Part shown: positions 36,937 through 50,809 of the stretch, piece after piece | How the letters are laid out: each line of letters opens with the position of its first letter | Numbering within the stretch: the stretch's first letter is position 1 | Assembly: GCF_014635705.1 (NCBI RefSeq) | Contig: NZ_BMDI01000001.1 | Span: 450,008 to 514,007, forward strand | Direction of reading: 5' to 3' | DNA: 64,000 nt | Origin: Oxalicibacterium faecigallinarum | Lineage (GTDB): Bacteria > Pseudomonadota > Gammaproteobacteria > Burkholderiales > Burkholderiaceae_D | Made by a program: the position numbers and the translations under genes | The notes under the pieces: model-generated | Told to the model about the DNA's origin: nothing | The model's database searches: none | The model's input: the letters and a program-made list of their open reading frames with translations, nothing else

Positions 36937-39900
36937 GTGCGTTTAACTTCCATTAAATTGTCTGGATTCAAGTCTTTTGTCGATCCGACTAATTTCCAGG
37001 TGCCGGGCCAGCTCGTTGGCGTGGTCGGTCCTAACGGTTGTGGCAAATCCAACATTATTGATGCGGTGCGCTGGGTCTTGGGTGAGTCCAAGGCGTCCGA
37101 ATTGCGCGGCGAATCGATGCAGGACGTCATTTTCAACGGCACGACCAACCGCAAGCCTGCCGGTCGTTCCTCGGTCGAACTGGTGTTTGATAACGGTGAT
37201 GGCAAGGCCGCGGGCCAGTGGAGTCAGTACGCGGAAATTGCCGTCAAGCGTACCTTGACGCGCGACGGTACGTCGACGTATTACATCAACAATCAAGCCG
37301 TGCGCCGCCGCGATATTCAGGACATCTTCCTCGGTACCGGTCTTGGTCCGCGCGCTTACGCGATCATCGGTCAGGGCATGATTTCACGCATCATCGAGGC
37401 ACGCCCGGAAGAGTTGCGTATCTTCCTTGAGGAAGCCGCCGGTGTATCCAAATACAAGGAACGTCGCCGAGAAACCGAAAATCGTCTGCAGGACACGCGT
37501 GAAAATCTGCTGCGTGTCGAAGACATCCTGCGCGAACTGAATACCAATCTCGAAAAGCTGCAGGGGCAAGCTGCGGTTGCGCAGAAATTCCACGAGCTGC
37601 AAGCCGATCAGGACGAGAAGCAAAAGCTGCTATGGCTGTTGCGCAAGAACGAAGCCAAATCGGAACAGGAAAAATTCTTCCGCGATATCGAAAAAGCGCA
37701 AATCGATCTGGAAGAGCAGACGGCCAAGTTGCGTCATGTGGAAACCGAGCTCGAGCACATGCGTCAGTCGCATTACGCTGCGGGTGACCGCATGCATCAG
37801 GCGCAAGGTCATCTGTATCAGACCAATTCCGAGATCGGTAGTCTGGAAGCCCAGATCAAGTTTGTGATCGAGTCGCGTACACGCTTGCAGTCGCAACTCA
37901 ACTCGCTCACGGCCCAACGCGATCAATGGCAGCGTCAGGGGACGCAATTCCAGGATGACCTGGCGGAAGCCGAGCTGCAGCTCGAAGAGCAAGCCATGCG
38001 GGTCGAGCAGGCGCAGGAAACCGCGCAGCGCGAGAATGATCGCGTGCCGGCACTGGAGCAGGCGTGGCGTGAATCGCAATTGAAAACGACCGAATCGCGT
38101 GGCCGCATCATGCAGGCGCAACAACAGATCGAACTCGAGTCTGCGCATCAGCGCAATGCGTCGAGCATCCTGTCCAATCTGGCTGCGCGCCGCGAGCGTC
38201 TGTCACAAGAAAAGCAAGGCCTCAATCTTCCGGATTCCACGCATTTGTCCAATCTGAAGATGCAACTGGAAGAAAAGCAGGCAACCCTGGAAGAAGCGAC
38301 TGCCCAGCTGGAAGAGGCGCAAGAGCAGGTGCCACGTCTGGAAGAGGAGCGACGCACTGCACAGCAGCAGGTCAATACGGAAACGGCAAATAATGCACAG
38401 CTGGAAGCGCGTCTGAGTGCATTGAAGCAGTTGCAGGAAAACGTACAGACGCAAGGCAAGGTGCAACCCTGGCTGCAAAAGCATGAACTCGGTGAATTAC
38501 CGCGTTTGTGGCAAAAACTGCAGATCGATCAGGGTTGGGAAACCGCGCTGGAATCCGTGCTGCGTGAGCGTACCTCGGCACTGGAAATGTCCAATCTGGA
38601 TTGGGCCAAGGCATTCTTCAATGATGCACCGCCGGCCAAGCTGGCCCTGTTTTCGCCGAATGCGGCAACAGGCGTTGCCGCAGAGGCCGTGGTCGGACTG
38701 AAGCCGTTCATCAGCCTTTTACAGCTTAACGATCCGGGCTTACGTGCCTTGATGCAGGACTGGCTGCACAACGTCTATGTTGCGGATGATACGGCGGCAG
38801 CGTTTGTGGATCGCAACAAATTGCCGGCTGGTGCCTGCTTTGTCACCAAGCAGGGCCATGTCATCGGTCGTTCGAGCGTGCGTTTCTATGCGTCTGATTC
38901 GGAGCAGGACGGCATGCTGGCGCGTCAGCAGGAAATTGAAAACATCACCAAGCAATTGCGCGCACAACAGATGCTTGCTGACGAAGCCCGTTCGCGTGCC
39001 GTGCGTTCGGAATCGGCATTGACGCAGGCAACGCAACGTCTGCAGGAAATCCGTCAACGTGTGCAAGGCTTGACGCAGGCTGTACACGGACTGCAGATCG
39101 ATGTGATGAAACAGTCGGAGGTGCAGGAGCGCTTCAACCAGCGTAGTTCACAAATCGCCGCCGATCTGGAAGAGATCGCCGCGCAGGAAGCCGAACAGCA
39201 AATGATCAAGGCGGAGTCGGAAGCCAAGTTTGAACAACTGGATGCCGAACTCGCCGAGTTGCAGGAATCTCACGAGACCGGACAGACCGAATATCTGGCC
39301 AAGGAGCAGCAGCTCAACGATGCACGCCAGCGTGTACGTGAGCTGGAACGTGCCGCACAGGAGGCGGAATTCTCCGAGAAATCGCAACGCAACAAGATCG
39401 AAGAACTCAAACGCAATATCGCAACGGCGCTCGAGCAAGCGGCGCAGTTGTTCGCCAATATGCAGCAGGGCTCGCTCGAACTCGAAAGTCTGGACGATCA
39501 GGCCGCGCAGGCGGGCTTGCAAACCTTGCTGGACAAGCGTACCGAGCAGGAGCGTGCGCTGGCAGATGCACGACATGAACTGGATCAACTGACGCAAACG
39601 CTGCGTGGTCATGATGAAGCGCGTCTGCAGGCAGAGCGCAGTCTGCAGCCGATTCGCGACCGCATCACCGAACTGCAATTGAAAGAACAGGCCGCACGTC
39701 TGAATCAGGAACAGTATGCGCAACAGCTTGTCGAAGCACAGGCGGATGAGGCGGCACTGACAGAGAAGCTGAACGCGGATATGCGTCCATCGTATCTGCA
39801 GGGCGAGGTCACGCGTCTGACCAACGCGATTGCGGCACTGGGCGCGGTCAATCTTGCGGCGCTGGATGAGCTGGCTGCAGCGTCGGAGCGCAAGAACTTC

Positions 39901-40452
39901 CTCGACGCACAAAACGCCGATCTGACCGAGGCGATTACGACGCTGGAAGACGCGATTGCCAAGATCGACAAGGAAACGCGCGAGCTATTGCAGGATACGT
40001 TTGACAAGGTCAACAAGCATTTTGGTGAATTGTTCCCGATCCTGTTTGGCGGTGGTCAGGCGAAGCTGATGATGACGGGCGAAGAGATTCTGGATTCGGG
40101 CGTGCAAGTGATGGCGCAGCCACCGGGCAAGAAAAATGCAACGATTCACTTGCTGTCCGGTGGTGAAAAGGCGCTGACTGCAACCGCGCTGGTGTTCTCG
40201 ATGTTCCAGCTGAATCCTGCGCCATTCTGTCTGCTGGATGAGGTTGATGCGCCGCTGGATGATGCCAACACCGAACGCTTCTGCAACATGGTCAAGCGTA
40301 TGTCATCGCATACGCAGTTCCTCTTCATCTCGCACAACAAGATCGCGATGGAGATGGCGCAGCAACTGATCGGTGTGACGATGCAGGAGCAGGGTGTCTC
40401 GCGTATCGTGGCGGTGGATATGGAGTCGGCAGCGGATTTTGCCGAGGCATAA
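36937..40452 (+). CDS. smc: Chromosome segregation protein SMC
   Basis: Condensin ATPase that loops and compacts the chromosome. The 1171-residue protein has Walker A GPNGCGKS (31-38) in the N-terminal head, two long coiled coils, a hinge around 510-660 (GELPRLWQKLQID to GHVIGRSSVRFY), and a C-terminal head with signature LLSGGEKAL (1072-1080) and Walker B FCLLDEVDAPLDD (1097-1109). The start is GTG. It is of full length. Many beta-proteobacteria use SMC rather than MukB. The zipA-ligA-def genes follow in the same direction, the usual Burkholderiales order. Confidence 0.97.
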   Translation: MRLTSIKLSGFKSFVDPTNFQVPGQLVGVVGPNGCGKSNIIDAVRWVLGESKASELRGESMQDVIFNGTTNRKPAGRSSVELVFDNGDGKAAGQWSQYAEIAVKRTLTRDGTSTYYINNQAVRRRDIQDIFLGTGLGPRAYAIIGQGMISRIIEARPEELRIFLEEAAGVSKYKERRRETENRLQDTRENLLRVEDILRELNTNLEKLQGQAAVAQKFHELQADQDEKQKLLWLLRKNEAKSEQEKFFRDIEKAQIDLEEQTAKLRHVETELEHMRQSHYAAGDRMHQAQGHLYQTNSEIGSLEAQIKFVIESRTRLQSQLNSLTAQRDQWQRQGTQFQDDLAEAELQLEEQAMRVEQAQETAQRENDRVPALEQAWRESQLKTTESRGRIMQAQQQIELESAHQRNASSILSNLAARRERLSQEKQGLNLPDSTHLSNLKMQLEEKQATLEEATAQLEEAQEQVPRLEEERRTAQQQVNTETANNAQLEARLSALKQLQENVQTQGKVQPWLQKHELGELPRLWQKLQIDQGWETALESVLRERTSALEMSNLDWAKAFFNDAPPAKLALFSPNAATGVAAEAVVGLKPFISLLQLNDPGLRALMQDWLHNVYVADDTAAAFVDRNKLPAGACFVTKQGHVIGRSSVRFYASDSEQDGMLARQQEIENITKQLRAQQMLADEARSRAVRSESALTQATQRLQEIRQRVQGLTQAVHGLQIDVMKQSEVQERFNQRSSQIAADLEEIAAQEAEQQMIKAESEAKFEQLDAELAELQESHETGQTEYLAKEQQLNDARQRVRELERAAQEAEFSEKSQRNKIEELKRNIATALEQAAQLFANMQQGSLELESLDDQAAQAGLQTLLDKRTEQERALADARHELDQLTQTLRGHDEARLQAERSLQPIRDRITELQLKEQAARLNQEQYAQQLVEAQADEAALTEKLNADMRPSYLQGEVTRLTNAIAALGAVNLAALDELAAASERKNFLDAQNADLTEAITTLEDAIAKIDKETRELLQDTFDKVNKHFGELFPILFGGGQAKLMMTGEEILDSGVQVMAQPPGKKNATIHLLSGGEKALTATALVFSMFQLNPAPFCLLDEVDAPLDDANTERFCNMVKRMSSHTQFLFISHNKIAMEMAQQLIGVTMQEQGVSRIVAVDMESAADFAEA

Positions 40453-40660
40453 AGTGCAGGCGGTTGCTCTGCTGCATGCTTGCATCGGCAGGGCGCCTTT
40501 GTAATACTTTTGTCGAGGCAACAGAATTGCAAAACAACAAGGTCAGATGTGAGCAGCGATGGTGTTCCCGTTATACGGTTGAAACCGCCTGCATGTCTGT
40601 CAGATTACGGATAACTATGAACTCCTTTGTTTTAACTAAGTGCATGACAGGCGGTGCCGC

Positions 40661-43854
<3,194 letters not shown>

Positions 43855-43883
43855 TCGCGATACCTGTAATGAGGGGATGAAGT

Positions 43884-44420
43884 ATGACCGTTCGTGAAAT
43901 TCTGAAAATGGGTGATCCGCGTTTGCTGCGGGTGGCGGAGCCCGTCACGCATTTCGATACGCCTGAATTGCATGCCTTGATCGCGGATATGTTCGACACC
44001 ATGTATGCAGCCAATGGTGCCGGTCTGGCGGCGCCGCAAATCGGCGTCAATCTGCGTGTCGTGATTTACGGATTCAAGCAGAATGTGCGCTATCCCGATG
44101 CTCCGCCTGTGCCCGAAACGGTCTTGATCAATCCGCGTTTGCAGCCACTTTCTGCGGCGCGTGATGAGGCGTGGGAGGGATGTTTGTCGGTGCCCGGAAT
44201 GCGCGGCGTGGTACCGCGTTTCTCAGCCTTGCATTACGAAGGATTCGATCAGTACGGCAAGACGATCAGTCGTGATGCCGACGGCTTTCATGCGCGGGTG
44301 GTTCAGCACGAATGCGATCATCTCGACGGCATTCTTTATCCGATGCGCATCGAGGATTATTCGAAATTCGGTTTCACCGAAGTGCTGTTTCCCGAACTCG
44401 ATCCCGACGACGACGATTGA
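43884..44420 (+). CDS. def: Peptide deformylase
   Basis: Removes the formyl group from the N-terminal methionine of new proteins. The 178-residue enzyme has the three defining motifs [18 protein letters not shown] and QHECDHLDG, giving the metal ligands Cys and two His. The acidic end (LDPDDDD) is unusual but harmless. A GAGG box precedes the ATG. It is not beside fmt, its common partner in other bacteria, but map, the next N-terminal processing enzyme, lies about 4 kb away on the other strand. Confidence 0.95.
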   Translation: MTVREILKMGDPRLLRVAEPVTHFDTPELHALIADMFDTMYAANGAGLAAPQIGVNLRVVIYGFKQNVRYPDAPPVPETVLINPRLQPLSAARDEAWEGCLSVPGMRGVVPRFSALHYEGFDQYGKTISRDADGFHARVVQHECDHLDGILYPMRIEDYSKFGFTEVLFPELDPDDDD

Positions 44421-44472
44421 TGCGAAACAGGCGCGTGATGTGCGTCGAGGCCAGGATCGATCAACACGAGAC

Positions 44473-45219
44473 TCAGAACTGCTCGTCTTCGCGCAGATAA
44501 CGCCATTGGCCGACCGGCAGATCGCCCAGTTTGACCTTGCCGATGCGTACGCGCTTGAGTCCGACCACCTTGAGTCCGACGATATCGCACATGCGGCGTA
44601 TCTGTCGTTTCTTGCCTTCCTTGAGTGTAAAACTCAGCTGATCTTCGTTCTGCCATTTGACCTTGGCGGGCAGGAGTTTCTTGCCATCCAGCATCAGGCC
44701 GTGATTGAGACGACGCAGGTCTTCGTCAGGTAACTTTCCCGGTTTGGTGTACTGCACACGCACCAGGTACTCTTTTTCTACCGAGGTATCCTCACCGATC
44801 AGATGCTTGGCGACGCGACCGTCCTGCGTCAGGACCAGCAGACCAACCGAGTCGATATCAAGCCGTCCGGCAGGAACGAGACTGCGTAGTTGCGTGGGAT
44901 GAAACTGCGTCGGCATCTTGTCTTCATTCCAGCGTGTTTCCGCCTTGACGAGCGCAACAGCAGGTTTGTAGCCGTCTTCCGCCTGGCCGCTGACATAGCC
45001 AACCGGTTTGTTGATCAGGATGGTGACGCGCTTGCTTTGTTCTGCCGCAGCCTGTCGTTCAACCGTGACGCGCTGCGTTGGCAGGATCTTGGTGCCGAGT
45101 TCGGATACAACCTTGCCATCGACACGCACCCAGCCGCGCGCAATCCATTCATCGGCTTCGCGACGTGAGCACAGGCCAAGTTCCGACATGCGTTTGGATA
45201 AGCGAAGTGGTTCTGTCAT
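44473..45219 (-). CDS. RluF-like rRNA pseudouridine synthase (RsuA/RluB/RluE/RluF family)
   Basis: The 248-residue protein has an N-terminal S4 domain (RLSKRMSELGLCSRREADEWI), the catalytic GRLDIDSVGLLVLT segment with the active Asp, and EGKKRQIRRMCDIVGLKV. The C-terminal LKRVRIGKVKLGDLPVGQWR fits RluF (23S rRNA position 2604 in E. coli) best, but the subfamilies are close and the long RluF tail is missing. It converges with def, 52 nt apart. Confidence 0.82.
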   Translation of the reverse strand: MTEPLRLSKRMSELGLCSRREADEWIARGWVRVDGKVVSELGTKILPTQRVTVERQAAAEQSKRVTILINKPVGYVSGQAEDGYKPAVALVKAETRWNEDKMPTQFHPTQLRSLVPAGRLDIDSVGLLVLTQDGRVAKHLIGEDTSVEKEYLVRVQYTKPGKLPDEDLRRLNHGLMLDGKKLLPAKVKWQNEDQLSFTLKEGKKRQIRRMCDIVGLKVVGLKRVRIGKVKLGDLPVGQWRYLREDEQF

Positions 45220-45284
45220 AAGTAAATAGTGGAATGACCGAGGCGATCGTTTGACAGCATCGGGATGAAAATGAAAATAGGCGT

Positions 45285-47837
45285 TTAGACGCGCAGGGTG
45301 TCGAGCAAATCGCTTTCCAGTTGAATCTGACTGCGCGGATTATTCAACGCAGCACCATCGACGAGGAAGATGTCTTCTACACGTTCGCCCAGCGTCATGA
45401 TCTTGGCGGTATGCAGATTGACTTTGTAACGGGCAAGCACATTCGCAATCGAATACAGCAAGCCATTGCGATCATTGGCAGAGACCGTTAGCAGAAAATA
45501 CTGGCCACGCTCGTCTGGACGCAAATCCACAGTGGGCGTCGCCGGGAAGTTGCGGCAAAGACGGGAAAGTCTGCCCTTGATTGGATTGGGTAATTCTTCC
45601 TGCGTACACAGTACTTCACCGAGTTCATGCTCGATCAGATTGATCAGATCGCGATAATTTTTGGCAAAAAGCGGATCGGTGATGAGGAAGGTATCAAGTG
45701 CGTAGCCGTGTTTTGTGGTGTGAATCTTCGCATCAAGAATACTGAAATTCTTGCGATCGAAGTAACTGCAGATGCGTGCAAACAGGTCGGATTTGTCCTT
45801 TACGTAGACGGTGACCTGCAAGCCTTCGCCGATCGGTGCCAGACGACACTTGACGATCGGTATGTCACTGTCGATCTTGTTGTAGAGCACACGCGTTTGC
45901 CATGCAATATCCGATGCGTCATGCCGTAAAAAGTACACGACGTCGAGCTGAGCCCATAATTTTTCGTGGGCGTGTTCAGGCAAGGCATATAAACGCATAT
46001 TGGCCAGTGCATCTTCTTGCCGCTTTTTGAGTTCCCGTTCGGCAGATGGTGTTTGTCCGCCAAAGACCCGCAAGGTCATGTTGTACAAATCTTCCAGCAG
46101 CTTGCCTTTCCAGGCATTCCAGACCTTGGGGCTGGTGCCGCGTATGTCGGCAACGGTCAGCAGATAGAGCGCCGTCAGATGACGTTCATCCTTTACCACG
46201 TCGGCAAAGTGTCGGATGACATCGGGATCGGACAGATCCTGCTTTTGCGCGACATGGGACATCGTCAGATGGTTCTGCACGAGGAAGACAACGAGCTCCG
46301 TATCTTCTTTTGACAAGCCGTGATCGACGCAGAAGTCATGCGCATCCTGCATGCCGAGTTGCGAGTGGTCGCCACCGCGGCCTTTGGCAATGTCATGGAA
46401 GAGGGCAGCAATATAAAGCAGCCACGGCCTGTCAAAATTGGCGGCCAGCTGACTGCAGAATGGATATTCGTGCGCATGTTCGCTGAGCATGAAGCGACGT
46501 ACGTTACGCACGACCATCATGATATGTTGATCGACGGTATAAACATGAAACAGATCGTGCTGCATCTGGCCGACGATGTCGCGGAAGTTCGGCAGATAGC
46601 GACCGAGAATGCTGGTCTGGTTCATGCGCCGCAGTGCATGCGTGATGCCTTGCGGCGCCTGCAGAATCTGCAGGAAAAGGGCACGATTTGCCGGATCGCG
46701 ACGGAACTTGTTATCGATTTTGAAGCGTGAATGCCAGAGCGCACGCAAGGTACGCGCGGTCATGCCTTTCAATTGCGGATGCAGGGAAAGCAGCAAAAAT
46801 ACTTCCAGCATGGCCGACGGTGTGACTTCAAACGTATCGTCGTTGGCAATATCAATGAAGCCGTTGACTTCATTGAAGCGCGCATTGATCGCCACCGGCG
46901 AGGTCATCTGCGGAAACAGTTGCACTTCAATGTTCTGCAGCAAAATCGCATTCAGTTGGGTGACGGCCTTGGCTGCACGATAGTAGCGCTGCATCAGATA
47001 TTCACTGGCGCGACGGGTGCTGGTGCTCTTGAATCCGATTGATTCTGCGATCGCGGTTTGCACATCGAACACCAGCCGGTCTTCATGACGATTGGTGATG
47101 ATGTGCAGACGAATGCGGACCTCCTTGAGCGCACGTTCGTTTTGCTTGAGCTGACGTGCTTCGGTTGACGTCAACAAACCGCGTTCGGCCAGCTTGCGCC
47201 ATGAGTCGCCCAACCCTGCTGCCTTGGCAACCCAGAGAATGACTTGCAGATCACGCAGACCGCCCGGACTTTCCTTGCAGTTGGGTTCAAGACTGTAGGG
47301 GGTGTCTTCGTATTTCACGTGACGCTGGCGCAGTTCGAGCGTTTTGGCCTGAAAGAAGGCGCGCGGATCCATCGCCGCGTCGCAGCGTGTCTTGAGTTGC
47401 TGGAACAGGGCATCGTTGCCAGTAATCAGACGTGCTTCGAGCAGGCTGGTCTGCACCGTAATATCGGCCTTGGCTTCGGTCAGGCATTCATCCACGGTGC
47501 GGATGCTGTGGCCGATTTCCAGACCGATGTCCCAGAACAATTGGACCAGCTCTTCAAGCTTTGCAGCGAGTTCGGTATCCGGCTGCTCTTGCAACAGGAT
47601 CAGCACGTCGACGTCGGAATGCGGGAAAAGCTCGCCGCGTCCATAGCCGCCAACCGCCACCAGCGCAGCGCTTGGCGGCAACTGGAATTCAGTCCAGGCC
47701 TTGGTCAGCGCGACATCGACATGATCCTTTAGCGCCGTTAGCAGGACCTCGGCCTTGCCAGTCGCCAGAAAGTGATCGATAACGATTTGTCGTTCGGCTT
47801 TAAGCTGTTCCTTGAGGGCGATGGCGAGCGACGGCAT
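45285..47837 (-). CDS. glnD: [Protein-PII] uridylyltransferase / uridylyl-removing enzyme GlnD
   Basis: Nitrogen sensor that uridylylates PII proteins when glutamine is low and removes the UMP when it is high. The 850-residue protein has a nucleotidyltransferase domain ([19 protein letters not shown]), a PII-UTase middle domain, an HD hydrolase domain ([18 protein letters not shown]), and two C-terminal ACT domains (about 680-850) that bind glutamine. It begins 1 nt after the map stop, so the two are probably translated from one message, as in E. coli, where map and glnD are neighbours. Confidence 0.96.
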   Translation of the reverse strand: MPSLAIALKEQLKAERQIVIDHFLATGKAEVLLTALKDHVDVALTKAWTEFQLPPSAALVAVGGYGRGELFPHSDVDVLILLQEQPDTELAAKLEELVQLFWDIGLEIGHSIRTVDECLTEAKADITVQTSLLEARLITGNDALFQQLKTRCDAAMDPRAFFQAKTLELRQRHVKYEDTPYSLEPNCKESPGGLRDLQVILWVAKAAGLGDSWRKLAERGLLTSTEARQLKQNERALKEVRIRLHIITNRHEDRLVFDVQTAIAESIGFKSTSTRRASEYLMQRYYRAAKAVTQLNAILLQNIEVQLFPQMTSPVAINARFNEVNGFIDIANDDTFEVTPSAMLEVFLLLSLHPQLKGMTARTLRALWHSRFKIDNKFRRDPANRALFLQILQAPQGITHALRRMNQTSILGRYLPNFRDIVGQMQHDLFHVYTVDQHIMMVVRNVRRFMLSEHAHEYPFCSQLAANFDRPWLLYIAALFHDIAKGRGGDHSQLGMQDAHDFCVDHGLSKEDTELVVFLVQNHLTMSHVAQKQDLSDPDVIRHFADVVKDERHLTALYLLTVADIRGTSPKVWNAWKGKLLEDLYNMTLRVFGGQTPSAERELKKRQEDALANMRLYALPEHAHEKLWAQLDVVYFLRHDASDIAWQTRVLYNKIDSDIPIVKCRLAPIGEGLQVTVYVKDKSDLFARICSYFDRKNFSILDAKIHTTKHGYALDTFLITDPLFAKNYRDLINLIEHELGEVLCTQEELPNPIKGRLSRLCRNFPATPTVDLRPDERGQYFLLTVSANDRNGLLYSIANVLARYKVNLHTAKIMTLGERVEDIFLVDGAALNNPRSQIQLESDLLDTLRV

Positions 47838-47838
47838 A

Positions 47839-48669
47839 TCAGGCGCTGACGGCTTGGGTGGCGGGTGAGGTGATAAATGCTGGCGGCGGCGGTGATCCCG
47901 CTGAAAGCGTCAGCACTTCGTAGCCTGTTTCGGTAACCAGAACGGTGTGTTCCCATTGCGCGGAAAGACTGCGATCCTTGGTTTTGATGGTCCAGCCATC
48001 TCCCATTTCACGAATTTCACGGCGGCCTGCATTGATCATCGGTTCGATCGTGAAGATCATGCCGGCTTCGAGTTTTTCCAGTGTGCCGGGACGACCGTAG
48101 TGCAGCACTTGCGGTTCTTCGTGAAAGACCTTGCCAATGCCGTGGCCACAAAATTCGCGCACGACGCTGTAGCCCGCTTTCTCCGCATGCTGCTGGATGA
48201 CGTAACCAATATCACCCAGGTGTGCGCCAGGTTTGACCTTGGAGATGCCAAGCCACATGCATTCATAGGTGATCTCGCTTAAACGCCTGGTCAGAATCGA
48301 TGGTTCACCAATGAGAAACATCCGGCTGTTGTCGCCGTGATAGCCATCCTTGATGACCGTGATGTCGAGATTGACCGAATCGCCATTTTTCAGAACCTTG
48401 TCGCCCGGGATGCCGTGGCAGATCACGTCATTGACCGAGGTGCAGATTGCTTTGGGATAGGGCGTATAGCCGGGCGGGCAATAATTGAGCGGCGCGGGAA
48501 TCGTGCCTTGTACATTGACCATGTACTCATGACACAGGCGATCCAGCTCACCGGTCGTGACGCCTGCTTTGACGAAAGGCGTGATGTAATCGAGTACCTC
48601 GGAGCCGAGGCGCCCCGCAAGCCGCATACCTTCGATATCTTCTGCCGTTTTGATAGAAATATTGCCCAT
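47839..48669 (-). CDS. map: Methionine aminopeptidase, type I
   Basis: Removes the initiator methionine from nascent proteins. The 276-residue enzyme has all metal ligands: two Asp in [17 protein letters not shown], His in FCGHGIG, Glu in TIEPM and Glu in WEHTVLV. Start 48669 ([15 protein letters not shown]) matches the type Ib enzyme; a longer frame from 48723 adds a hydrophobic stretch that does not belong. The C-terminus has a short Pro/Ala-rich tail. Divergent from rpsB, a classic proteobacterial arrangement. Confidence 0.95.
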   Translation of the reverse strand: MGNISIKTAEDIEGMRLAGRLGSEVLDYITPFVKAGVTTGELDRLCHEYMVNVQGTIPAPLNYCPPGYTPYPKAICTSVNDVICHGIPGDKVLKNGDSVNLDITVIKDGYHGDNSRMFLIGEPSILTRRLSEITYECMWLGISKVKPGAHLGDIGYVIQQHAEKAGYSVVREFCGHGIGKVFHEEPQVLHYGRPGTLEKLEAGMIFTIEPMINAGRREIREMGDGWTIKTKDRSLSAQWEHTVLVTETGYEVLTLSAGSPPPPAFITSPATQAVSA

Positions 48670-48724
48670 GGGAATCTTTAAAGTTGCCTGAATTGCCAGT
48701 ATTGCTATGGATAGCGCAAGCACC

Positions 48725-48730
48725 GATTAT
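48725..48730 (-). promoter_or_regulatory. -10 element of the map-glnD promoter
   Basis: Perfect TATAAT on the minus strand, about 49 nt of leader before map. The -35 region is weak. Confidence 0.5.
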
Positions 48731-48772
48731 AGACGAGCACGGACGTTGCTGCCTCAAGGCATGCAATGGGGC

Positions 48773-48802
48773 TTGAAACAGGCGGGAAATCTAAGGTAGA
48801 AT
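48773..48802 (+). promoter_or_regulatory. Promoter of rpsB-tsf
   Basis: TTGAAA (48773-48778), an 18-bp spacer and TAGAAT (48797-48802) make a good sigma-70 promoter with a start near 48809, the first base of the leader structure. Confidence 0.7.
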
Positions 48803-48808
48803 CTCGGG

Positions 48809-48898
48809 CTGCCCGGATTTGTTTCCGGGTAGTTTTTGTAAATCGCGAATCTGCTCGCAAAGGGTGCTTCCCATTTTGGAAAGTTACTGAGCAGGTTC
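48809..48898 (+). promoter_or_regulatory. Structured rpsB leader, candidate S2 autoregulatory RNA
   Basis: Two stems are visible. The first (48809-48816 with 48825-48832, 8 bp with one G-U pair) is followed by five T and looks like a terminator or attenuator placed at the transcription start. The second is a 10-bp stem, GAATCTGCTC (48847-48856) with GAGCAGGTTC (48889-48898), holding a 32-nt internal region that can fold further. In gamma-proteobacteria the rpsB leader is bound by S2 to repress rpsB-tsf. The same role here is inferred. Confidence 0.5.
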
Positions 48899-48922
48899 CA
48901 GACCTTAACCCTGGAGAAATTC

Positions 48923-49669
48923 ATGTCCGTCACTATGCGTGAAATGCTGGAAGCCGGTGTCCACTTTGGTCACCAAACCCGCTTCTGGAACCCAAAGATG
49001 GCCCCGTTCATTTTCGGTCATCGCAACAAGATTCATATCGTCAACCTGGAAAAAACCCTGGGTATGTACCAGGAGGCGATGAAGTACATCCGTCAACTGT
49101 CTGCAAACCGCGGCACCGTCCTGTTTGTTGGCACCAAGCGTCAAGCACGTGAATTGATTGCGGCAGAAGCGCAGCGCGCTGGCATGCCTTATGTTGATCA
49201 GCGCTGGCTGGGCGGCATGCTGACCAACTTCAAGACGATCAAGACATCGATCAAACGCCTGAAGGAAATGGAAGCGGCGATCGAAGACGGTTCCGTTCAA
49301 AAACTCAGCAAGAAAGAAGCGCTGATGTTTGAGCGTGAAAAAATCAAGCTGGAAAAATCCATCGGCGGTATCAAGGATATGGGTGGTATTCCTGATGCGA
49401 TTTTCGTGATCGATGTCGGCTACCACAAAGGTACGATCACCGAAGCCGCAAAACTGGGCATTCCGGTCATCGGCGTGGTCGATACCAACCACTCGCCTGA
49501 AGGCGTGACCTATGTGATCCCTGGTAACGATGACTCCTCGAAAGCAATCACGCTGTACGCTCGTGGCGTTGCGGATGCAATCCTGGAAGGTCGTGCCAAT
49601 GCAGCAACCGATCTGGTCGAATCGATCAAGGGCGGTGACGATTTCGTCGAGGTTAGCGAACAGGCGTAA
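48923..49669 (+). CDS. rpsB: 30S ribosomal protein S2
   Basis: Ribosomal protein S2, 248 residues, beginning [25 protein letters not shown], which is the classic S2 opening. [31 protein letters not shown] is the second signature region. GGAG precedes the ATG. A terminator lies between it and tsf, so elongation factor levels may be set by read-through and by a separate start. Confidence 0.98.
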   Translation: MSVTMREMLEAGVHFGHQTRFWNPKMAPFIFGHRNKIHIVNLEKTLGMYQEAMKYIRQLSANRGTVLFVGTKRQARELIAAEAQRAGMPYVDQRWLGGMLTNFKTIKTSIKRLKEMEAAIEDGSVQKLSKKEALMFEREKIKLEKSIGGIKDMGGIPDAIFVIDVGYHKGTITEAAKLGIPVIGVVDTNHSPEGVTYVIPGNDDSSKAITLYARGVADAILEGRANAATDLVESIKGGDDFVEVSEQA

Positions 49670-49701
49670 TCCCTGTCTCTGATGACTCGCGCGTCAGGAA
49701 G

Positions 49702-49734
49702 AAAGGGGCAAACAGTCGTTCGCCCCTTTTTTTT
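49702..49734 (+). terminator. Intrinsic terminator between rpsB and tsf
   Basis: AAAGGGGC (49702-49709) pairs with GCCCCTTT (49722-49729), loop of 12 nt, followed by a run of T to 49734. It sits inside the rpsB-tsf unit, 32 nt after the rpsB stop. Confidence 0.85.
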
Positions 49735-49763
49735 GAGCGAATTTTGAACATGTTTGAATAAAG

Positions 49764-49778
49764 GACGTCTGAGACGTC
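49764..49778 (+). promoter_or_regulatory. 15-bp palindrome before tsf
   Basis: GACGTCT-G-AGACGTC is a perfect palindrome in the gap between the rpsB terminator and tsf. It ends 6 nt before the AAGGAG ribosome-binding site (49785-49790). As RNA it could fold into a 5-bp stem with a 5-nt loop, close enough to affect initiation. Confidence 0.4.
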
Positions 49779-49797
49779 ACTTGCAAGGAGATTTGTA

Positions 49798-50679
49798 ATG
49801 GCAGCTATTACTGCAGCAATGGTTGGTGAACTGCGCGCACGCACCGATGCGCCGATGATGGAATGCAAAAAAGCGCTGACGGAAGCCGACGGCGACATGG
49901 AACGTGCGGAAGAGATTCTGCGTGTCAAACTGGGTAGCAAGGCATCCAAAGCGGCTTCGCGCGTTACCGCGGAAGGCGTCATTGCAACTTATGTGTCGGG
50001 CAATGTGGGCGCGATGGTTGAAATCAATTGCGAAACCGACTTCGTGACCAAGAACGACGACTTCCTGGCATTCGCGAATGCCGTTGCAAAAGCGGCTGCC
50101 GAAGCCAATCCTGCTGACGTCGCCGCTCTGGCGAATGTCAAGATCGGTGATAAAACCGCAGAAGAAACCCGTACCGAGCTGATCGGCCGCATTGGCGAAA
50201 ACATGTCGATCCGTCGCTTCGTTCGCTTCGATACCACCGGCAAACTGGCTTCGTACCTGCACGGCACCCGTATCGGTGTGATCGTTGATTTCGATGGTGC
50301 GGACGATCAAGTTGGTAAAGATGTTGCGATGCATATCGCTGCGATGAAACCAGTGTCGCTGTCGTCTGATGACGTACCTGCAGATCTGATCGCGAAAGAG
50401 CGCTCGGTTGCAGAACAAAAAGCGGCGGAATCCGGCAAGCCAGCGGACATCGTCACCAAGATGGTCGAAGGCTCGGTGCAGAAATATCTGAAAGAAGTTT
50501 CTCTGCTGAATCAACCTTTCGTCAAAAACGACAAGCAGACGGTTGAGCAGATGTTGAAAGAAACCAAAACCACGGCAAAATCGTTCACGATGTTTATCGT
50601 TGGTGAAGGTATCGAGAAAAAACAGGATGACTTTGCCGCCGAAGTGGCTGCCCAGGTCGCAGCAGCAAAGCAGGCGTAA
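49798..50679 (+). CDS. tsf: Elongation factor Ts
   Basis: Guanine-nucleotide exchange factor for EF-Tu. The 293-residue protein begins [26 protein letters not shown] and carries the core EMNCETDFV-type motif as [15 protein letters not shown], both diagnostic. AAGGAG precedes the ATG with good spacing. It is of the usual length and ends just before a strong terminator. Confidence 0.98.
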   Translation: MAAITAAMVGELRARTDAPMMECKKALTEADGDMERAEEILRVKLGSKASKAASRVTAEGVIATYVSGNVGAMVEINCETDFVTKNDDFLAFANAVAKAAAEANPADVAALANVKIGDKTAEETRTELIGRIGENMSIRRFVRFDTTGKLASYLHGTRIGVIVDFDGADDQVGKDVAMHIAAMKPVSLSSDDVPADLIAKERSVAEQKAAESGKPADIVTKMVEGSVQKYLKEVSLLNQPFVKNDKQTVEQMLKETKTTAKSFTMFIVGEGIEKKQDDFAAEVAAQVAAAKQA

Positions 50680-50680
50680 C

Positions 50681-50711
50681 AAAAAAATCGGGCCGAAAGG
50701 CCCGTTTTTTT
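50681..50711 (+). terminator. Intrinsic terminator after tsf
   Basis: CGGGCC-GAAA-GGCCCG stem-loop (50689-50704) with A7 before and T7 after, directly behind the tsf stop. The A and T flanks make it a potential bidirectional terminator. Confidence 0.93.
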
Positions 50712-50751
50712 CACTTCATCAAGTATGCTCTTGATGTGACAAACGATTAAG

Positions 50752-50809
50752 ATTTTATCTGTCTGTATGCACAGATAAAATTGGCAGTAAAACCGTTATT
50801 TGTAACGGT
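50752..50809 (+). promoter_or_regulatory. Two adjacent perfect inverted repeats upstream of pyrH
   Basis: ATTTTATCTGT (50752-50762) and ACAGATAAAAT (50771-50781) are an 11-bp perfect inverted repeat with an 8-bp centre. ACCGTTA (50792-50798) and TAACGGT (50803-50809) are a 7-bp repeat with a 4-bp centre. Both lie in a non-coding, AT-rich gap after the tsf terminator and neither is followed by a T-run, so operators or RNA structures are more likely than terminators. Confidence 0.5.
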
